A stretch of 64,000 nt of DNA. Origin: JABDGC01 sp964466595. GTDB lineage: Bacteria; Pseudomonadota; Gammaproteobacteria; DSM-16500. The notes under the pieces were generated by a model, which saw nothing but the letters and a program-made list of their open reading frames with translations, was not told the DNA's origin and made no database searches. The stretch is from assembly GCA_964466595.1 (NCBI GenBank), contig CAYXNR010000001.1, positions 58,493 to 122,492 of the forward strand, read 5' to 3'. The translations under genes and the position numbers were made by a program. Each line of letters opens with the position of its first letter. Position 1 is the stretch's first letter. Of the stretch, positions 24,744 to 34,036 are shown one piece after another.

Positions 24744-25859
24744 ATGACTCATTCAAGAAAAAATATGGAAATAAAAAATAAAGATATGGAGCTTCTCCCA
24801 AAGTTCACCAAGGACATGCTAAGAAATACCCTATTTGGCTATCTTTCTAACGATTGCTATACGAGAAGACAATTGGAGCGGCACCCTCAATTTACCCAGC
24901 TACCCGAGTATAAAAGATCCACTTTTCAAATAGAATTTTTGCAATGCCGGTTGCTGGAACATGTTGCAAAAGGCAGAAAGGAAGAAGCGGAAGATTTGCT
25001 TGAAAGTAACCAAGAAATTTTGCCGCACTTATTAACTTATTCAGGAAAGATCAAAACTTATGCGACCTCCATTAAAGGGTCTGTTTTTGTCGAAGGGACT
25101 CCTTTGGGAATCGCTTTGGGCGCAGAAGATGTTAATGTATACGATCAATATGGAAATCTTCGGGGTACAGGAATGGTTGAGATGTTACTTCGATACTTAA
25201 GGAGACTTCCGGATAGCGAAGAACTGATAATTAGCCAAACGCTGAAACAATTTCCAGAAGGGTGGGAAGCGCGAGAAGAAAAAAGGCATGCAGCTGATTT
25301 AATAGCGCTGCGAAAAGTCCGCGATGCGATTATAGCTTCTTCCGACTATGAAGCGTGTAAAAAAGCCATTCGTGAATTTAAAATACATTTAGCTCCGAAA
25401 AAGGTCATTACCGATGGAAAACATTGGAATGCAAAATTATTGCAAGCAGCTTTTGAAAAGAAGTCTAACTTGTATTTTTATAATAACCGCAAGGCCTTAT
25501 TTTACTGTGAAATTGTTAATTATATTCAATTCCTGGCGCCAGCAAATTATGGCATGGCACAGGCTCAAGGTTTTAAAAATCTTGTAGAAAATGGAGAAAA
25601 CTTTAAACGTGACTTTAAATATCAAAATGGAACTGACCATTATTATCCGCTGAATTCTACTGTGGGTGACGTTCGTTCAGGTGCGGGTTCTTGGGTAGAA
25701 TGTTATTATGGTTATAGTCGGGGACTGGAGAATACCGTTGGCCCGTGTGCCGGTCACGGATTTCAAGACTATCTTGAAGCAAAAACAAAAGTATTGCAAC
25801 AATTTATGCCGCTGCATGATGGACATTCACACACGCGTCATAGGTGTATCCTGATGTAG
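24744..25859 (+). CDS. Effector-like protein with ankyrin-like N-domain, paralogous to the 23159 gene
   Basis: The protein has 371 residues. The first 45 include an F-box-like hydrophobic stretch (LPKFTKDMLRNTLFGYLSND) that is suggestive only. A helical repeat region (LLEHVAKGRKEEAEDLLESN, then VEGTPLGIALGAEDVN) has the spacing of ankyrin-like effectors. The C-terminal domain aligns by eye with that of the neighbour: PKKVITDGKHWNAKLLQAAF, then ECYYGYSRG and EAKTKVLQQF. No ribosome site is seen at ATG 24744; Met codons 8 and 15 are alternatives. It probably acts in a host, but no catalytic residue can be named. Confidence 0.65.
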   Translation: MTHSRKNMEIKNKDMELLPKFTKDMLRNTLFGYLSNDCYTRRQLERHPQFTQLPEYKRSTFQIEFLQCRLLEHVAKGRKEEAEDLLESNQEILPHLLTYSGKIKTYATSIKGSVFVEGTPLGIALGAEDVNVYDQYGNLRGTGMVEMLLRYLRRLPDSEELIISQTLKQFPEGWEAREEKRHAADLIALRKVRDAIIASSDYEACKKAIREFKIHLAPKKVITDGKHWNAKLLQAAFEKKSNLYFYNNRKALFYCEIVNYIQFLAPANYGMAQAQGFKNLVENGENFKRDFKYQNGTDHYYPLNSTVGDVRSGAGSWVECYYGYSRGLENTVGPCAGHGFQDYLEAKTKVLQQFMPLHDGHSHTRHRCILM

Positions 25860-25881
25860 GTCGCCGCATTAACTAGAGGGG

Positions 25882-25900
25882 ATTTGTCATACGGACAAAT
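25882..25900. other. Short hairpin between effector gene and SDR gene
   Basis: ATTTGTC (25882-25888) and GACAAAT (25894-25900) form a 7 bp stem with a 5 nt loop in the 65 bp gap before the SDR start. It could be a weak terminator for the effector gene or a regulator site for the SDR gene. It is too small to decide. Confidence 0.3.
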
Positions 25901-25924
25901 TAATAATCTCGGGTGGTTATAAGA

Positions 25925-26704
25925 ATGGCAGAAAAACTATGTGGTAAAAATATCATTATTATCGGAGGAACCTCCGGTATTGGTGAAGCTACGACCTTGA
26001 TTGCAGCAAAGGAAGGTGCAAATATTATATTTGCAGGAAGAAATAATATAAAAGGTAAAAATATTCTGGACCTCGTCAAACAACGTTATAAGGTTGCTGT
26101 TAGTTTCTACGATATAGATATAAGATATAAGCAGAGCATTGATAACTTTTTTGAGAAAGTATTTTCTGTTTATAATAGGATTGATGGCGCATTTAATTGT
26201 GCGGGTATTATTGGTAATGACTCTAGCCTAAATGGGCAAAGATTTCATGATTCTTCCGAGAGTAATTGGGATGCTGTATTTGACACGAATGTCAAAGGTA
26301 TATGGCACTGCATGCGCCACCAATTAAGGCATATGTATAAAAATAAAAGTGGTACTATTGTTAACTGCGCTTCTATTGCAGGATTAAAAACAGCAAATAG
26401 CCGTTCAATAGCCTATACAGCTAGCAAGCATGCCCTTATTGGTCTAACGCGGGCCGCTGCTGTTGAGTATGCAAAACATAATATACGTATCAATGCTATT
26501 TGCCCAGGCATTATAAAAACCCCTATTTTAGATAAACTCCCACAAGACGACATCTCTCGTCTTATTGAGGCCTCACCAGGCGGTAGGCTGGGAACCTCTG
26601 AAGAGGTGGCAAATGCAGTTATATTTTTATTATCAGATGAGTCTTCTTATATCAATGGAAGTGCAATGGTAATAGATGCTGGAAATCTATGTGGCGCCTT
26701 ATAA
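25925..26704 (+). CDS. Short-chain dehydrogenase/reductase
   Basis: This classical SDR has 259 residues. IIIGGTSGIGEAT is the TGxxxGxG cofactor site, NCAG the structural motif, Ser near 144 lies in NCASIAGLK, and the catalytic pair is Tyr-x-x-x-Lys in YTASKHALIGL. ICPGIIKTPI and the C-terminal INGSAMVIDAG are also typical. It probably reduces a ketone or oxidises an alcohol with NAD(P). ATG 25925 is used rather than GTG 25913. It converges on the synthetase operon and is separated from it by a bidirectional terminator-like hairpin, so membership in the NRPS-like cluster is by proximity only. Confidence 0.92.
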   Translation: MAEKLCGKNIIIIGGTSGIGEATTLIAAKEGANIIFAGRNNIKGKNILDLVKQRYKVAVSFYDIDIRYKQSIDNFFEKVFSVYNRIDGAFNCAGIIGNDSSLNGQRFHDSSESNWDAVFDTNVKGIWHCMRHQLRHMYKNKSGTIVNCASIAGLKTANSRSIAYTASKHALIGLTRAAAVEYAKHNIRINAICPGIIKTPILDKLPQDDISRLIEASPGGRLGTSEEVANAVIFLLSDESSYINGSAMVIDAGNLCGAL

Positions 26705-26717
26705 GTTGCTGTCGAGA

Positions 26718-26754
26718 AATGAATGATTGGTGGATTACCATTCATTTTTATTTT
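26718..26754. terminator. Bidirectional terminator between SDR gene and synthetase operon
   Basis: AATGAATG (26718-26725) pairs with CATTCATT (26739-26746) and is followed by TTTATTTT on the plus strand. It lies between the converging stops at 26704 and 26748, overlapping the latter gene's final codons. Confidence 0.6.
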
Positions 26755-27947
26755 GCTCTTAGAATGACATAATTCTGGTTAAATAAATTTTCTTGCCTAT
26801 CATCAAAAACAAATTCGACATGATTTTTAATATTATCAAGAGGCGTACCTTGCAATAAATCAATTTCCTTTAGATGCTGGAAAAAACGAGTCAGTAAACT
26901 TTTTAAATTTGTTTTTTCAGCATCGATATTATATTGGAGCTTATCTATTTGTATATAATCTAAAAGCATATCAGGCAGAAGAGGAACATAGATCTGCGAG
27001 CTAGAATTTTTATAATTAAATCCTTTTGCGCATAGTATTTTGAATTCATAACTATCGCCAAATAAATCTTTAAAAAATTCTTTGAAAGCCATATAGGGTA
27101 AATCCGCTTCACTCGCCTGTGTAAAACCAGAAAAACTACCACAAGCAAGGCTGATGAGATGTTTCAAAAATGCAACGGTTAATTGGCTTTCATTTCCACT
27201 AACACAACGTGCTAATAATCCATCCCATATCCATCTAAAACGCCAAAGTTTTGATCGGTCCCAAGATATTTGGTTAATGGCATCATAGAGAGGTTGCCAA
27301 GCATGATTATTTTTATTTTGATACCAACAATTTGGAAATATGAGTATTTCAGAATACCATTCGCTAGCTTTAAAAAATTTATTCCTGACTAATTGTGACA
27401 TGATATAATCAAAATCAAGGTAATGATATCTTGTCATCTCGTCATAAGAAAGATTTAATTCCTGGCATATTTTTCTGCCAATTTCTTCCTGATTTTCGCC
27501 ACAAAATAATGCTGATGTTTTAACCCCTGAATGCCAATTCCAAGCATGGGGAATCATGCTTGAATAAGTATCATCAAAATCATTTATTCCTGTTAATCTT
27601 CCTGGAGATAGTATTGATACGGGTATCTTAGACTTCGGATAATCAAATGACACTTGAATGTGGTTGTGAGAACACAAGTACATGGGGAAAAAACGCATGC
27701 CACGAAAAGCATCTTTCACAAGCTTGTCAATGCTTTGGTCATGGAGTGATACCAAATTGCCAGAAGAATTGGGGAAGTACAGTATTCCATCATAAAGCAA
27801 TTGTGTACCATAAGGATACCGAGCCATAAATAAGCTGTGTTCATCGTTCAATGGTAACTGAGCAATAACTTTTGCAAGCTCGAGATTTAATTTACCTATT
27901 CTCTCTATTGATTCATTCAAAGTTAATTTTTTAATAAAAGAATGCAT
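26748..27947 (-). CDS. Unknown protein, last gene of the NRPS-like operon
   Basis: This soluble protein has 399 residues, no signal peptide or membrane segment, and a high content of Trp, Tyr and Phe (WNWHSG near 146, ILIFPNCWYQ near 205, LWRFRWIWDGLLARC near 238). I do not recognise a family and see no standard catalytic motif. It follows the free thioesterase by 76 bp on the same strand, at the end of MFS-panB-synthetase-thioesterase. It may therefore be an unrecognised tailoring, condensing or resistance protein of that pathway. The conserved-looking aromatic patches suggest a folded, functional protein rather than a decaying one. Confidence 0.7.
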   Translation of the reverse strand: MHSFIKKLTLNESIERIGKLNLELAKVIAQLPLNDEHSLFMARYPYGTQLLYDGILYFPNSSGNLVSLHDQSIDKLVKDAFRGMRFFPMYLCSHNHIQVSFDYPKSKIPVSILSPGRLTGINDFDDTYSSMIPHAWNWHSGVKTSALFCGENQEEIGRKICQELNLSYDEMTRYHYLDFDYIMSQLVRNKFFKASEWYSEILIFPNCWYQNKNNHAWQPLYDAINQISWDRSKLWRFRWIWDGLLARCVSGNESQLTVAFLKHLISLACGSFSGFTQASEADLPYMAFKEFFKDLFGDSYEFKILCAKGFNYKNSSSQIYVPLLPDMLLDYIQIDKLQYNIDAEKTNLKSLLTRFFQHLKEIDLLQGTPLDNIKNHVEFVFDDRQENLFNQNYVILRAK

Positions 27948-28023
27948 ATTAGCTCCGATCTAATTAATTTATTTTTATCAATCCACAGATACCTGGTCTG
28001 CTCTAATACACAAACAAGTATAT

Positions 28024-28941
28024 TTACAATTTGGCTCGGATTAAGTCTTTTTTATGGGTAAGTCCTGATAAAAGATGTAATTTCTCTGCGCAGTGATCTA
28101 TAGCTTGCTTTAATTGATCAACATATTCTTCTTGTACAATCGATAAATGAGTCGTATTGGGGATGTCATGCAAATACATTTCCTGCCTACTATATCGTTT
28201 CCATGCATTTGCTGAACTGATATCAGATTGCCCTGCCTTAATATAAAGTATCTTCTCTACCTGTTCTGTAATATGGGAGTCGAGAACTGCTCTTACCGTT
28301 CCTTCAATAGTATAGGTAAATCTCTCAACCACCTCAATTGGAATTTCCTTTTTGATACGACTCTTCATGTCTAACTCTTCATAGATAAAACGCATGAGAT
28401 TCGGTAAATACCTGTGTAAATCAAAAGTTTCCTTTTTCATTAAATCTTCAAGTAGAACTGGGCTAGTAAAATATTTGTTTAATTCACAGATATAGAATAT
28501 TAAAGCTTGAGAGTTTACTTTTGCTGTTTTTTCCTTTTGCTCGCGGTAAACGTTTGGACAAGCACTATCAATCATCACAACCAAGGGGATAGAACACCCT
28601 AATTGCTCCATTCGTTTGGCAGTAGCATGCGCAATTGTACCTCCAGCTGACCAACCACCAAGCAAACAGGGTCCTGGATGAACTGACCTGATTTTTTTGG
28701 CATATAAATCAGCTAACCATTCAAGCTTAAAGTGAGGTATGCGATGTGTTTTTTTAATTTCATGATAAGGAAACGGAATCCCATATACCCTTCTATTATC
28801 AATAGATAAACCCAATTTATTATAAGAAATGATTGCTCCACTTCCTGGGTGTATTAGAAATAAAGGTAAGTGATCACTGTTTTTTATATCAATATTTTTA
28901 TTTATCAAAAGTGGCAATTGCTCATTTGGTTTACGAAACAT
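28024..28941 (-). CDS. Stand-alone alpha/beta-hydrolase thioesterase
   Basis: This thioesterase of the NRPS type I fold has 305 residues. PLFLIHPGSGAI forms the oxyanion region, GGWSAGG carries nucleophile Ser98, IDSACPNVY places the acid, and IPNTTHLSI places the catalytic His near 275. It is a close paralogue of the thioesterase domain at the C-terminus of the adjacent synthetase (29004-31661). They share the order HPG-G, EWLADLY, GGWSAGG, DSACPNVYREQK and NT-HLSI, so it arose by tandem duplication. It could proofread misacylated carrier domains or release the product of the partner A-ACP protein. Confidence 0.88.
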   Translation of the reverse strand: MFRKPNEQLPLLINKNIDIKNSDHLPLFLIHPGSGAIISYNKLGLSIDNRRVYGIPFPYHEIKKTHRIPHFKLEWLADLYAKKIRSVHPGPCLLGGWSAGGTIAHATAKRMEQLGCSIPLVVMIDSACPNVYREQKEKTAKVNSQALIFYICELNKYFTSPVLLEDLMKKETFDLHRYLPNLMRFIYEELDMKSRIKKEIPIEVVERFTYTIEGTVRAVLDSHITEQVEKILYIKAGQSDISSANAWKRYSRQEMYLHDIPNTTHLSIVQEEYVDQLKQAIDHCAEKLHLLSGLTHKKDLIRAKL

Positions 28942-29003
28942 TTATTGTTCCTCAACTAAAATAGTTAAGCAGTTCTGTTGTGACTGCCTTTATTAAGACA
29001 ATT

Positions 29004-31661
29004 TTATAGATTTAATTTATCCATATAATGAAGATAAACTTCCTTTAAATGCCTTGCATGTTCTTTTTCAATAATACTTAAGTGAGCTGTATTAGGAATT
29101 TCAGAAAGATACATGGGTTGTCGTCCAAAACTCTTCCATCCATTTGCTGTGCTTATATCAGATTTCTCAGCCTTAACAAATAATAGCCTCTCTACATTTC
29201 CAGTAACCTGAGTGTTTAGATTTGCCCTAATCGTTCCTTCCAAAATATAGATAAATCTATTTAAAACAGCGGGCGAAATTTCTTTCTTCAATAGCGTATC
29301 TATATCAAGTTGATTAAATATAAACCGGATTAGATCTGGCAAAAACATAGAAAGCTCAAAGGCCTTATTTTTTTCAAAATCTTCAAGTGAAACAGAGCGA
29401 ATAAAATGTTTATTTAATTCATTCAGATAAAATGTTAATGCCTGATAATTTACTTTTGTAATTTGGTCTTTTTGTTCACGATAAACATTAGGACAAGCAC
29501 TATCAATCAGAAAAACCAAAGGAACAACATGCCCCAGTTGTTCCAGGCGTTTAGCAACCGCATAAGCAATAGCACCACCAGCAGACCATCCACCGACAAT
29601 ACAAGGTGGGCGCACCAATGAGAGGATTTTTCGCACGTATAAATCAGCTAACCATTCTGAGGTGAATTCTGGTGTAGTAAAGGTTTCTTTAACTTCACTA
29701 TAGGGGAACTCTATCCCATATATTTCTCGATCTTTTATTGTTGATGCAAAATGTTCATAACAAAGTGTAGTTCCTCCGCCCGGATGTATCAGAAACAGGG
29801 GGAAATGGGTATTTTTTCCACTATCGATTGCTGTATTTAATAATTGGGGCAACAACATGGATGGCTTGCTTTGTAATGATGTTACTTGAGCAGAAATACT
29901 TTTCACTGTGGCATGATTGAGTAACAATGATACAGGTATACTTATAGAATACTGATTCTCAATGATGGCCACTATAGATACCGCTAATAGTGAAGTTCCC
30001 CCTAAAGATAAAAAACTTGAATCAGTACTTATCTTGCTAACTTTTAAAACCTTCTGCCATATATTTAATATCTCTTCTTCCATTTGATTCTCAGGGTAAA
30101 CAATTACTTCGCTAGCTTTAGGTAAGTCTAATTCAAATAAAGACTGTAGTTGTAATTTATCTACTTTTCCATGTTTTGATAATGGGAATTCATCAACAAA
30201 CATAATTAAATGTGGCACCATAAAATAAGGCAAAACACGAGCAAGAAAATCACGAATACTTTGCTTAAGCTCACTTTCTTGGGCAAGCTTAGCTCGCAGC
30301 ACAACAGCAGCAGCAAGTTGGGTAGAACAATTACTGGTACTCAGTCCAAGAACAATTGCCCTTTCTACGTCTGGATGAGTATTTAAGTATTTTTCAACTT
30401 CAGATAACTCAACTCGATAACCATTAATTTGCACTTGCTGATCAATACGACTAATAAATTCGATATTCCCGTCGGCCAAAAGCCGTCCAAGATCACCCGA
30501 TTTATAGTAACGTTTCTGTGTCTCTTTGCAAAAAACGAATTTGCTGGCAGTTAATTCGGGTGCTCGCCAATACTCGCGTGCTAAGCCAAGCCCCGAAAAA
30601 TGGATTTCACCAATCTCATCTTCTTTGCAAGGCCTAAGGTTTTCATGTAGGACTTGCATTTGCTGTCCTTTGATCGCTTTCCCATAAGGAATACTCTTCC
30701 AGTTTGGCAATATATCATTGATGATATACCAACAGCCCCAAATTGATGTTTCTGTGGATCCACCGCCTGACATCAATGTTGCATGAGGGAAAATTTTCCT
30801 GAGCCTATCTGGCAAATTTAAAGGGATCCAGTCACCTCCTAAAGCCACAAGCTTGACCTTCGGAAATATCGGTGTTTTGTTAACATATGCTAATTCAACA
30901 TAGTCTGCTAACATTTGCCCTAAAGCAGGTGCAGTATTCCAAATAGTTATATCAAAGCTATTCAGATACTCTAGCCAACATTTTGGATTATTTCTTTGCT
31001 CAGGTGGGGGAATGACTATAGAGCCACCAGCATTTAACAAACCAAAAATGTCATATACTGACAAATCAAAAGAAACAGGTGACAGAGATAACACGCAATC
31101 TGAATTATTTATAGAAAAAGTTTCGTTAAATACCTGTATCGTGTTGTATACTGAATGGTGCTCAATGGCAACACCCTTCGGCGTACCCGTTGAACCTGAG
31201 GTAAAAATAACATAAGCAAGATCTGAGGGTTTTGCGATATCTTTTAAATGCAAGGGTTGATGTTGAATATCTTGAGCTTGATTAACATCGATTAATTCAT
31301 AATCTTTAAGCCATTTAAACTGTGAAGCAATTTCATCATTTGTAACAATAACTTTAGTTGCACTTGCATATATTATTTGCTTAACTCTTTGTTCTGGCCA
31401 TGTTGGATCTATAGGGAAATAAGCAGAACCTGCTAGTGTCACAGCTAAACTTGCTACAACTTGATTGCAGCCCTTATCTAATAACACAGCAACTATATCT
31501 TTCCCGGCATTCTTTTCACAGATCTTCCCAACAATATGTTGGGCTCTAGAGAATAGCTTTTCGTAGGTCAAGCTAGTTGTACTATCAAAAACTGCGGTTT
31601 TGTTGGGAGTACTATTCAAAATAGTAATAGCACTAGAATAAATTAATTTGGTATTTTTCAT
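29004..31661 (-). CDS. NRPS-like synthetase, adenylation-PCP-thioesterase
   Basis: This single module of 885 residues has no condensation domain. The adenylation domain (about 20-515) has core A3 FTSGSTGTPKGVA at 153, A5 GGSTETSIWG at 300, A7 YYKSGDLGR at 385, A8 INGYRVELSEVE at 412 and the A10 lysine in KHGKVDKL near 500. The carrier domain has the phosphopantetheine Ser557 in LGGTSLLA. The thioesterase (about 615-885) has Ser693 in GGWSAGG. The specificity pocket read by eye is D-L-Y-N-A-G-G-I-W. Its start resembles Cys- and small-residue-activating domains, but it is no exact match, so the substrate is open. Operon: DHA2 exporter, panB, this gene, thioesterase, unknown. Confidence 0.92.
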   Translation of the reverse strand: MKNTKLIYSSAITILNSTPNKTAVFDSTTSLTYEKLFSRAQHIVGKICEKNAGKDIVAVLLDKGCNQVVASLAVTLAGSAYFPIDPTWPEQRVKQIIYASATKVIVTNDEIASQFKWLKDYELIDVNQAQDIQHQPLHLKDIAKPSDLAYVIFTSGSTGTPKGVAIEHHSVYNTIQVFNETFSINNSDCVLSLSPVSFDLSVYDIFGLLNAGGSIVIPPPEQRNNPKCWLEYLNSFDITIWNTAPALGQMLADYVELAYVNKTPIFPKVKLVALGGDWIPLNLPDRLRKIFPHATLMSGGGSTETSIWGCWYIINDILPNWKSIPYGKAIKGQQMQVLHENLRPCKEDEIGEIHFSGLGLAREYWRAPELTASKFVFCKETQKRYYKSGDLGRLLADGNIEFISRIDQQVQINGYRVELSEVEKYLNTHPDVERAIVLGLSTSNCSTQLAAAVVLRAKLAQESELKQSIRDFLARVLPYFMVPHLIMFVDEFPLSKHGKVDKLQLQSLFELDLPKASEVIVYPENQMEEEILNIWQKVLKVSKISTDSSFLSLGGTSLLAVSIVAIIENQYSISIPVSLLLNHATVKSISAQVTSLQSKPSMLLPQLLNTAIDSGKNTHFPLFLIHPGGGTTLCYEHFASTIKDREIYGIEFPYSEVKETFTTPEFTSEWLADLYVRKILSLVRPPCIVGGWSAGGAIAYAVAKRLEQLGHVVPLVFLIDSACPNVYREQKDQITKVNYQALTFYLNELNKHFIRSVSLEDFEKNKAFELSMFLPDLIRFIFNQLDIDTLLKKEISPAVLNRFIYILEGTIRANLNTQVTGNVERLLFVKAEKSDISTANGWKSFGRQPMYLSEIPNTAHLSIIEKEHARHLKEVYLHYMDKLNL

Positions 31662-31692
31662 TAATTTTTTTTCCTAGACTGTGCATTTGCTA

Positions 31693-32595
31693 CTACACTG
31701 CTTTAGCTGTTTCTTCTACTGAGACGCAGTCACGTACTTTATCAAGCTCTTCAGCATTGATTGTATAAAAATGTTTTTCCTGTGGAAATAAACTCATTCG
31801 CACATCGTAACAATAGCGCTCCACCGCATTTTTTATAAGGCTTGAAGCATCACAATATTGCTCAACAAATTTAGGCTTAAATTGATCGAAAAGCCCAATG
31901 ATGTCATGCACAATAACAAGCTGCCCGTCTAAGAGATTTCCTGCACCGATACCATACACGGGAATAGAAAGATGTTTACGAATCTCGCCTGCAATTTCTG
32001 GAGGCATTGCTTCTAATAGTAAAAATGAAATACCAGCCTGCTCAAGCGCTATGGCATCTTCAACCAGTGCTTTATACCCTTCTAGGGTTTTACCTTGAAT
32101 TCGGAACCCACCGAGTTGCCCCATATTTTGAGGTGTCAAGCCTAAGTGCCCCATCACAGTAATGCCAGCATCAACCATTGCCTTAACACGTGAAGCTACT
32201 CGCCTCCCACCCTCACATTTAACAGCATCACAATTTGCTTCTGCGATAAAACGACCAGCATTGATTACCGCATCTCGATCAGAAGGTTGATAGGACATAA
32301 AAGGCATATCACCAATAAGATAAGCGTAATTTACAGCGCGGCTAACTGCTTGGCTGTGAGATATCATATCAGACATGGTAACAGGCAAGGTTGTTTTATG
32401 GCCCAGTACCGTCATACCCAGGGAGTCCCCTATTAAAACTATATCAACGCCAGCTTGATCAACTAAACTTGCTAATGGGTAATCGTAGGCTGTAATAAAA
32501 ACAGCCTTCTCTTCTTTTTTTTTCATTTCTTTTAAATGAAATAAATTGGTTTTTTTACGTTTGGATAATGTTGATATAGAACTATTATTTTTCAT
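31693..32595 (-). CDS. panB: 3-methyl-2-oxobutanoate hydroxymethyltransferase (PanB)
   Basis: This TIM-barrel enzyme of 300 residues transfers a hydroxymethyl group from methylene-tetrahydrofolate to ketoisovalerate, giving ketopantoate. Family motifs are intact: TAYDYPLASLVDQAGVD, IGDSLGMTVLGH, GDMPFMSY, GHLGLTPQ and GIGAG. ATG 32595 is chosen over 32676 because AAGGGAG lies 8 nt upstream. It lies between the exporter gene (58 bp gap) and the synthetase gene (31 bp gap) rather than beside panC/panD. It may secure phosphopantetheine for the two carrier domains, or supply ketopantoate or another hydroxymethylated keto acid as a building block. Confidence 0.95.
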   Translation of the reverse strand: MKNNSSISTLSKRKKTNLFHLKEMKKKEEKAVFITAYDYPLASLVDQAGVDIVLIGDSLGMTVLGHKTTLPVTMSDMISHSQAVSRAVNYAYLIGDMPFMSYQPSDRDAVINAGRFIAEANCDAVKCEGGRRVASRVKAMVDAGITVMGHLGLTPQNMGQLGGFRIQGKTLEGYKALVEDAIALEQAGISFLLLEAMPPEIAGEIRKHLSIPVYGIGAGNLLDGQLVIVHDIIGLFDQFKPKFVEQYCDASSLIKNAVERYCYDVRMSLFPQEKHFYTINAEELDKVRDCVSVEETAKAV

Positions 32596-32653
32596 AATCA
32601 CTCCCTTATAAATTATAATTAAAAAATATGTCGAGTATTTTATGTGCTTAACC

Positions 32654-34003
32654 TCAAGTAAGCTTATCAGGCTCAATTAAGATCATGGCTATCAGGCTTG
32701 CCAGCAAGAAAACCGTTGCTGCAATAATTAAATTGATCTGCATGCCCCAGATTAAATGAGACGACAATCCCAAAACGCTTCCAAAAATAGCCACTCCGAT
32801 TAAACTACCTATTTGTCTATTAGTATTAAAAGATGCGGCTGCCATGCCTATGCGGTTCGGGGTAACTGACTGCATGATGGCAATATTAGCAGCAGGCATA
32901 GTAAATGCCGGTCCAAAACCCGTAAATATTAAGGGTAAAATCATCATCCAATAGGGCATATTAAAGCGAAGCATAACGAGCAGACTGATAAATCCTATTG
33001 CGCCAAGTACTAGTCCCCAGATGATTGGTTTTTTGGGACCAATATCACTAGTTACTTTTCCCGCCCAGTATGAAGATATGGAAACCATGAGCATAAGAGG
33101 AGATATCGCAAATCCGGTTAGCAAGGCATTGTAGCCTTTTATTTCTTGAAAATAGAGTGGTAACGTGAATAACTCGCCATAAAAACCTAGATTCATGAAA
33201 ATTCCTACGATCATAACGGCAGTAAAGGTAGGCGATCGAAAAAAATGTAAGGGGAAGATCGGTGCATCTACTTTCAACTCTACGAATATGAAAAGAGGCA
33301 GCGCCATGAAAAAAACGAAGAGGCTACTAATAACAAATATATTGCTCCAGCCTAAACTCCCAACTTCAATCAAACCTAAGGTAATAGAGGCGATGCAAAT
33401 CACCACCAGCACTTGTCCTATCTTATCATATTTATAACTAGAGCTTGATAACAGAGGTTCTTTAACATGGTAATTTGCAAGCCACATGCATATTAGTCCA
33501 AATGGAACATTCACAAAGAACACGGCGCGCCAATTATAAATATAGGTGAGTATAGCTCCTAGCATAGGACCTGAGGCTGCTGCTATGCCTCCTACCGCAC
33601 CAAAAATACCGATAGATTTTGCTCGGCTTGTTGAATCAGATAAGGAATGGTGGATTAAGCTTAAGGCTGTAGGAACCATGAATGCTGCACCTGCTCCTTG
33701 TAGTATTCTAAATACAGTGAGCATGAATGCATTGGTCGCAACACCGGCACAGAAAGAATTTAAGGTAAAGAATAAAGTTCCTAAAAGGAAACATTTTTTA
33801 GGGCCAAACTGATCACTTATATGGCCAGCAATTAACAGAAAGCAGGCAAATAATAAGGTATATCCATCGACAATCCATTGCAGCCATGAAATATCACAAT
33901 GCAACCCCTGGGCAATACTAGGAAGAGCAACATTTACAATGGTTACATCCATAATAACTATGAAATAACCTAAACACATTGCTAATAAGCCTTTAATATT
34001 CAT
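32654..34003 (-). CDS. MFS drug/metabolite exporter, DHA2 (EmrB/QacA) family
   Basis: This inner-membrane proton antiporter has 449 residues. It has the DHA2 start (CLGYFIVIMDVTIVNVALPS), motif A GHISDQFGPKK between TM2 and TM3, FRILQGAGAAFMVPTALSLI, and motif C GGIAAASGPMLG. The number of hydrophobic segments is about 13-14. It heads the synthetase operon, so it probably exports the product or gives self-resistance. The GGGGG just before ATG 34003 is badly spaced, and ATG 33982 with AAAGG upstream is possible. A perfect 16 bp palindrome lies 34 bp upstream, as expected for control by a dimeric repressor. Confidence 0.9.
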   Translation of the reverse strand: MNIKGLLAMCLGYFIVIMDVTIVNVALPSIAQGLHCDISWLQWIVDGYTLLFACFLLIAGHISDQFGPKKCFLLGTLFFTLNSFCAGVATNAFMLTVFRILQGAGAAFMVPTALSLIHHSLSDSTSRAKSIGIFGAVGGIAAASGPMLGAILTYIYNWRAVFFVNVPFGLICMWLANYHVKEPLLSSSSYKYDKIGQVLVVICIASITLGLIEVGSLGWSNIFVISSLFVFFMALPLFIFVELKVDAPIFPLHFFRSPTFTAVMIVGIFMNLGFYGELFTLPLYFQEIKGYNALLTGFAISPLMLMVSISSYWAGKVTSDIGPKKPIIWGLVLGAIGFISLLVMLRFNMPYWMMILPLIFTGFGPAFTMPAANIAIMQSVTPNRIGMAAASFNTNRQIGSLIGVAIFGSVLGLSSHLIWGMQINLIIAATVFLLASLIAMILIEPDKLT

Positions 34004-34036
34004 CCCCCATATCGCAGCATTGAAACATTAATTTCT

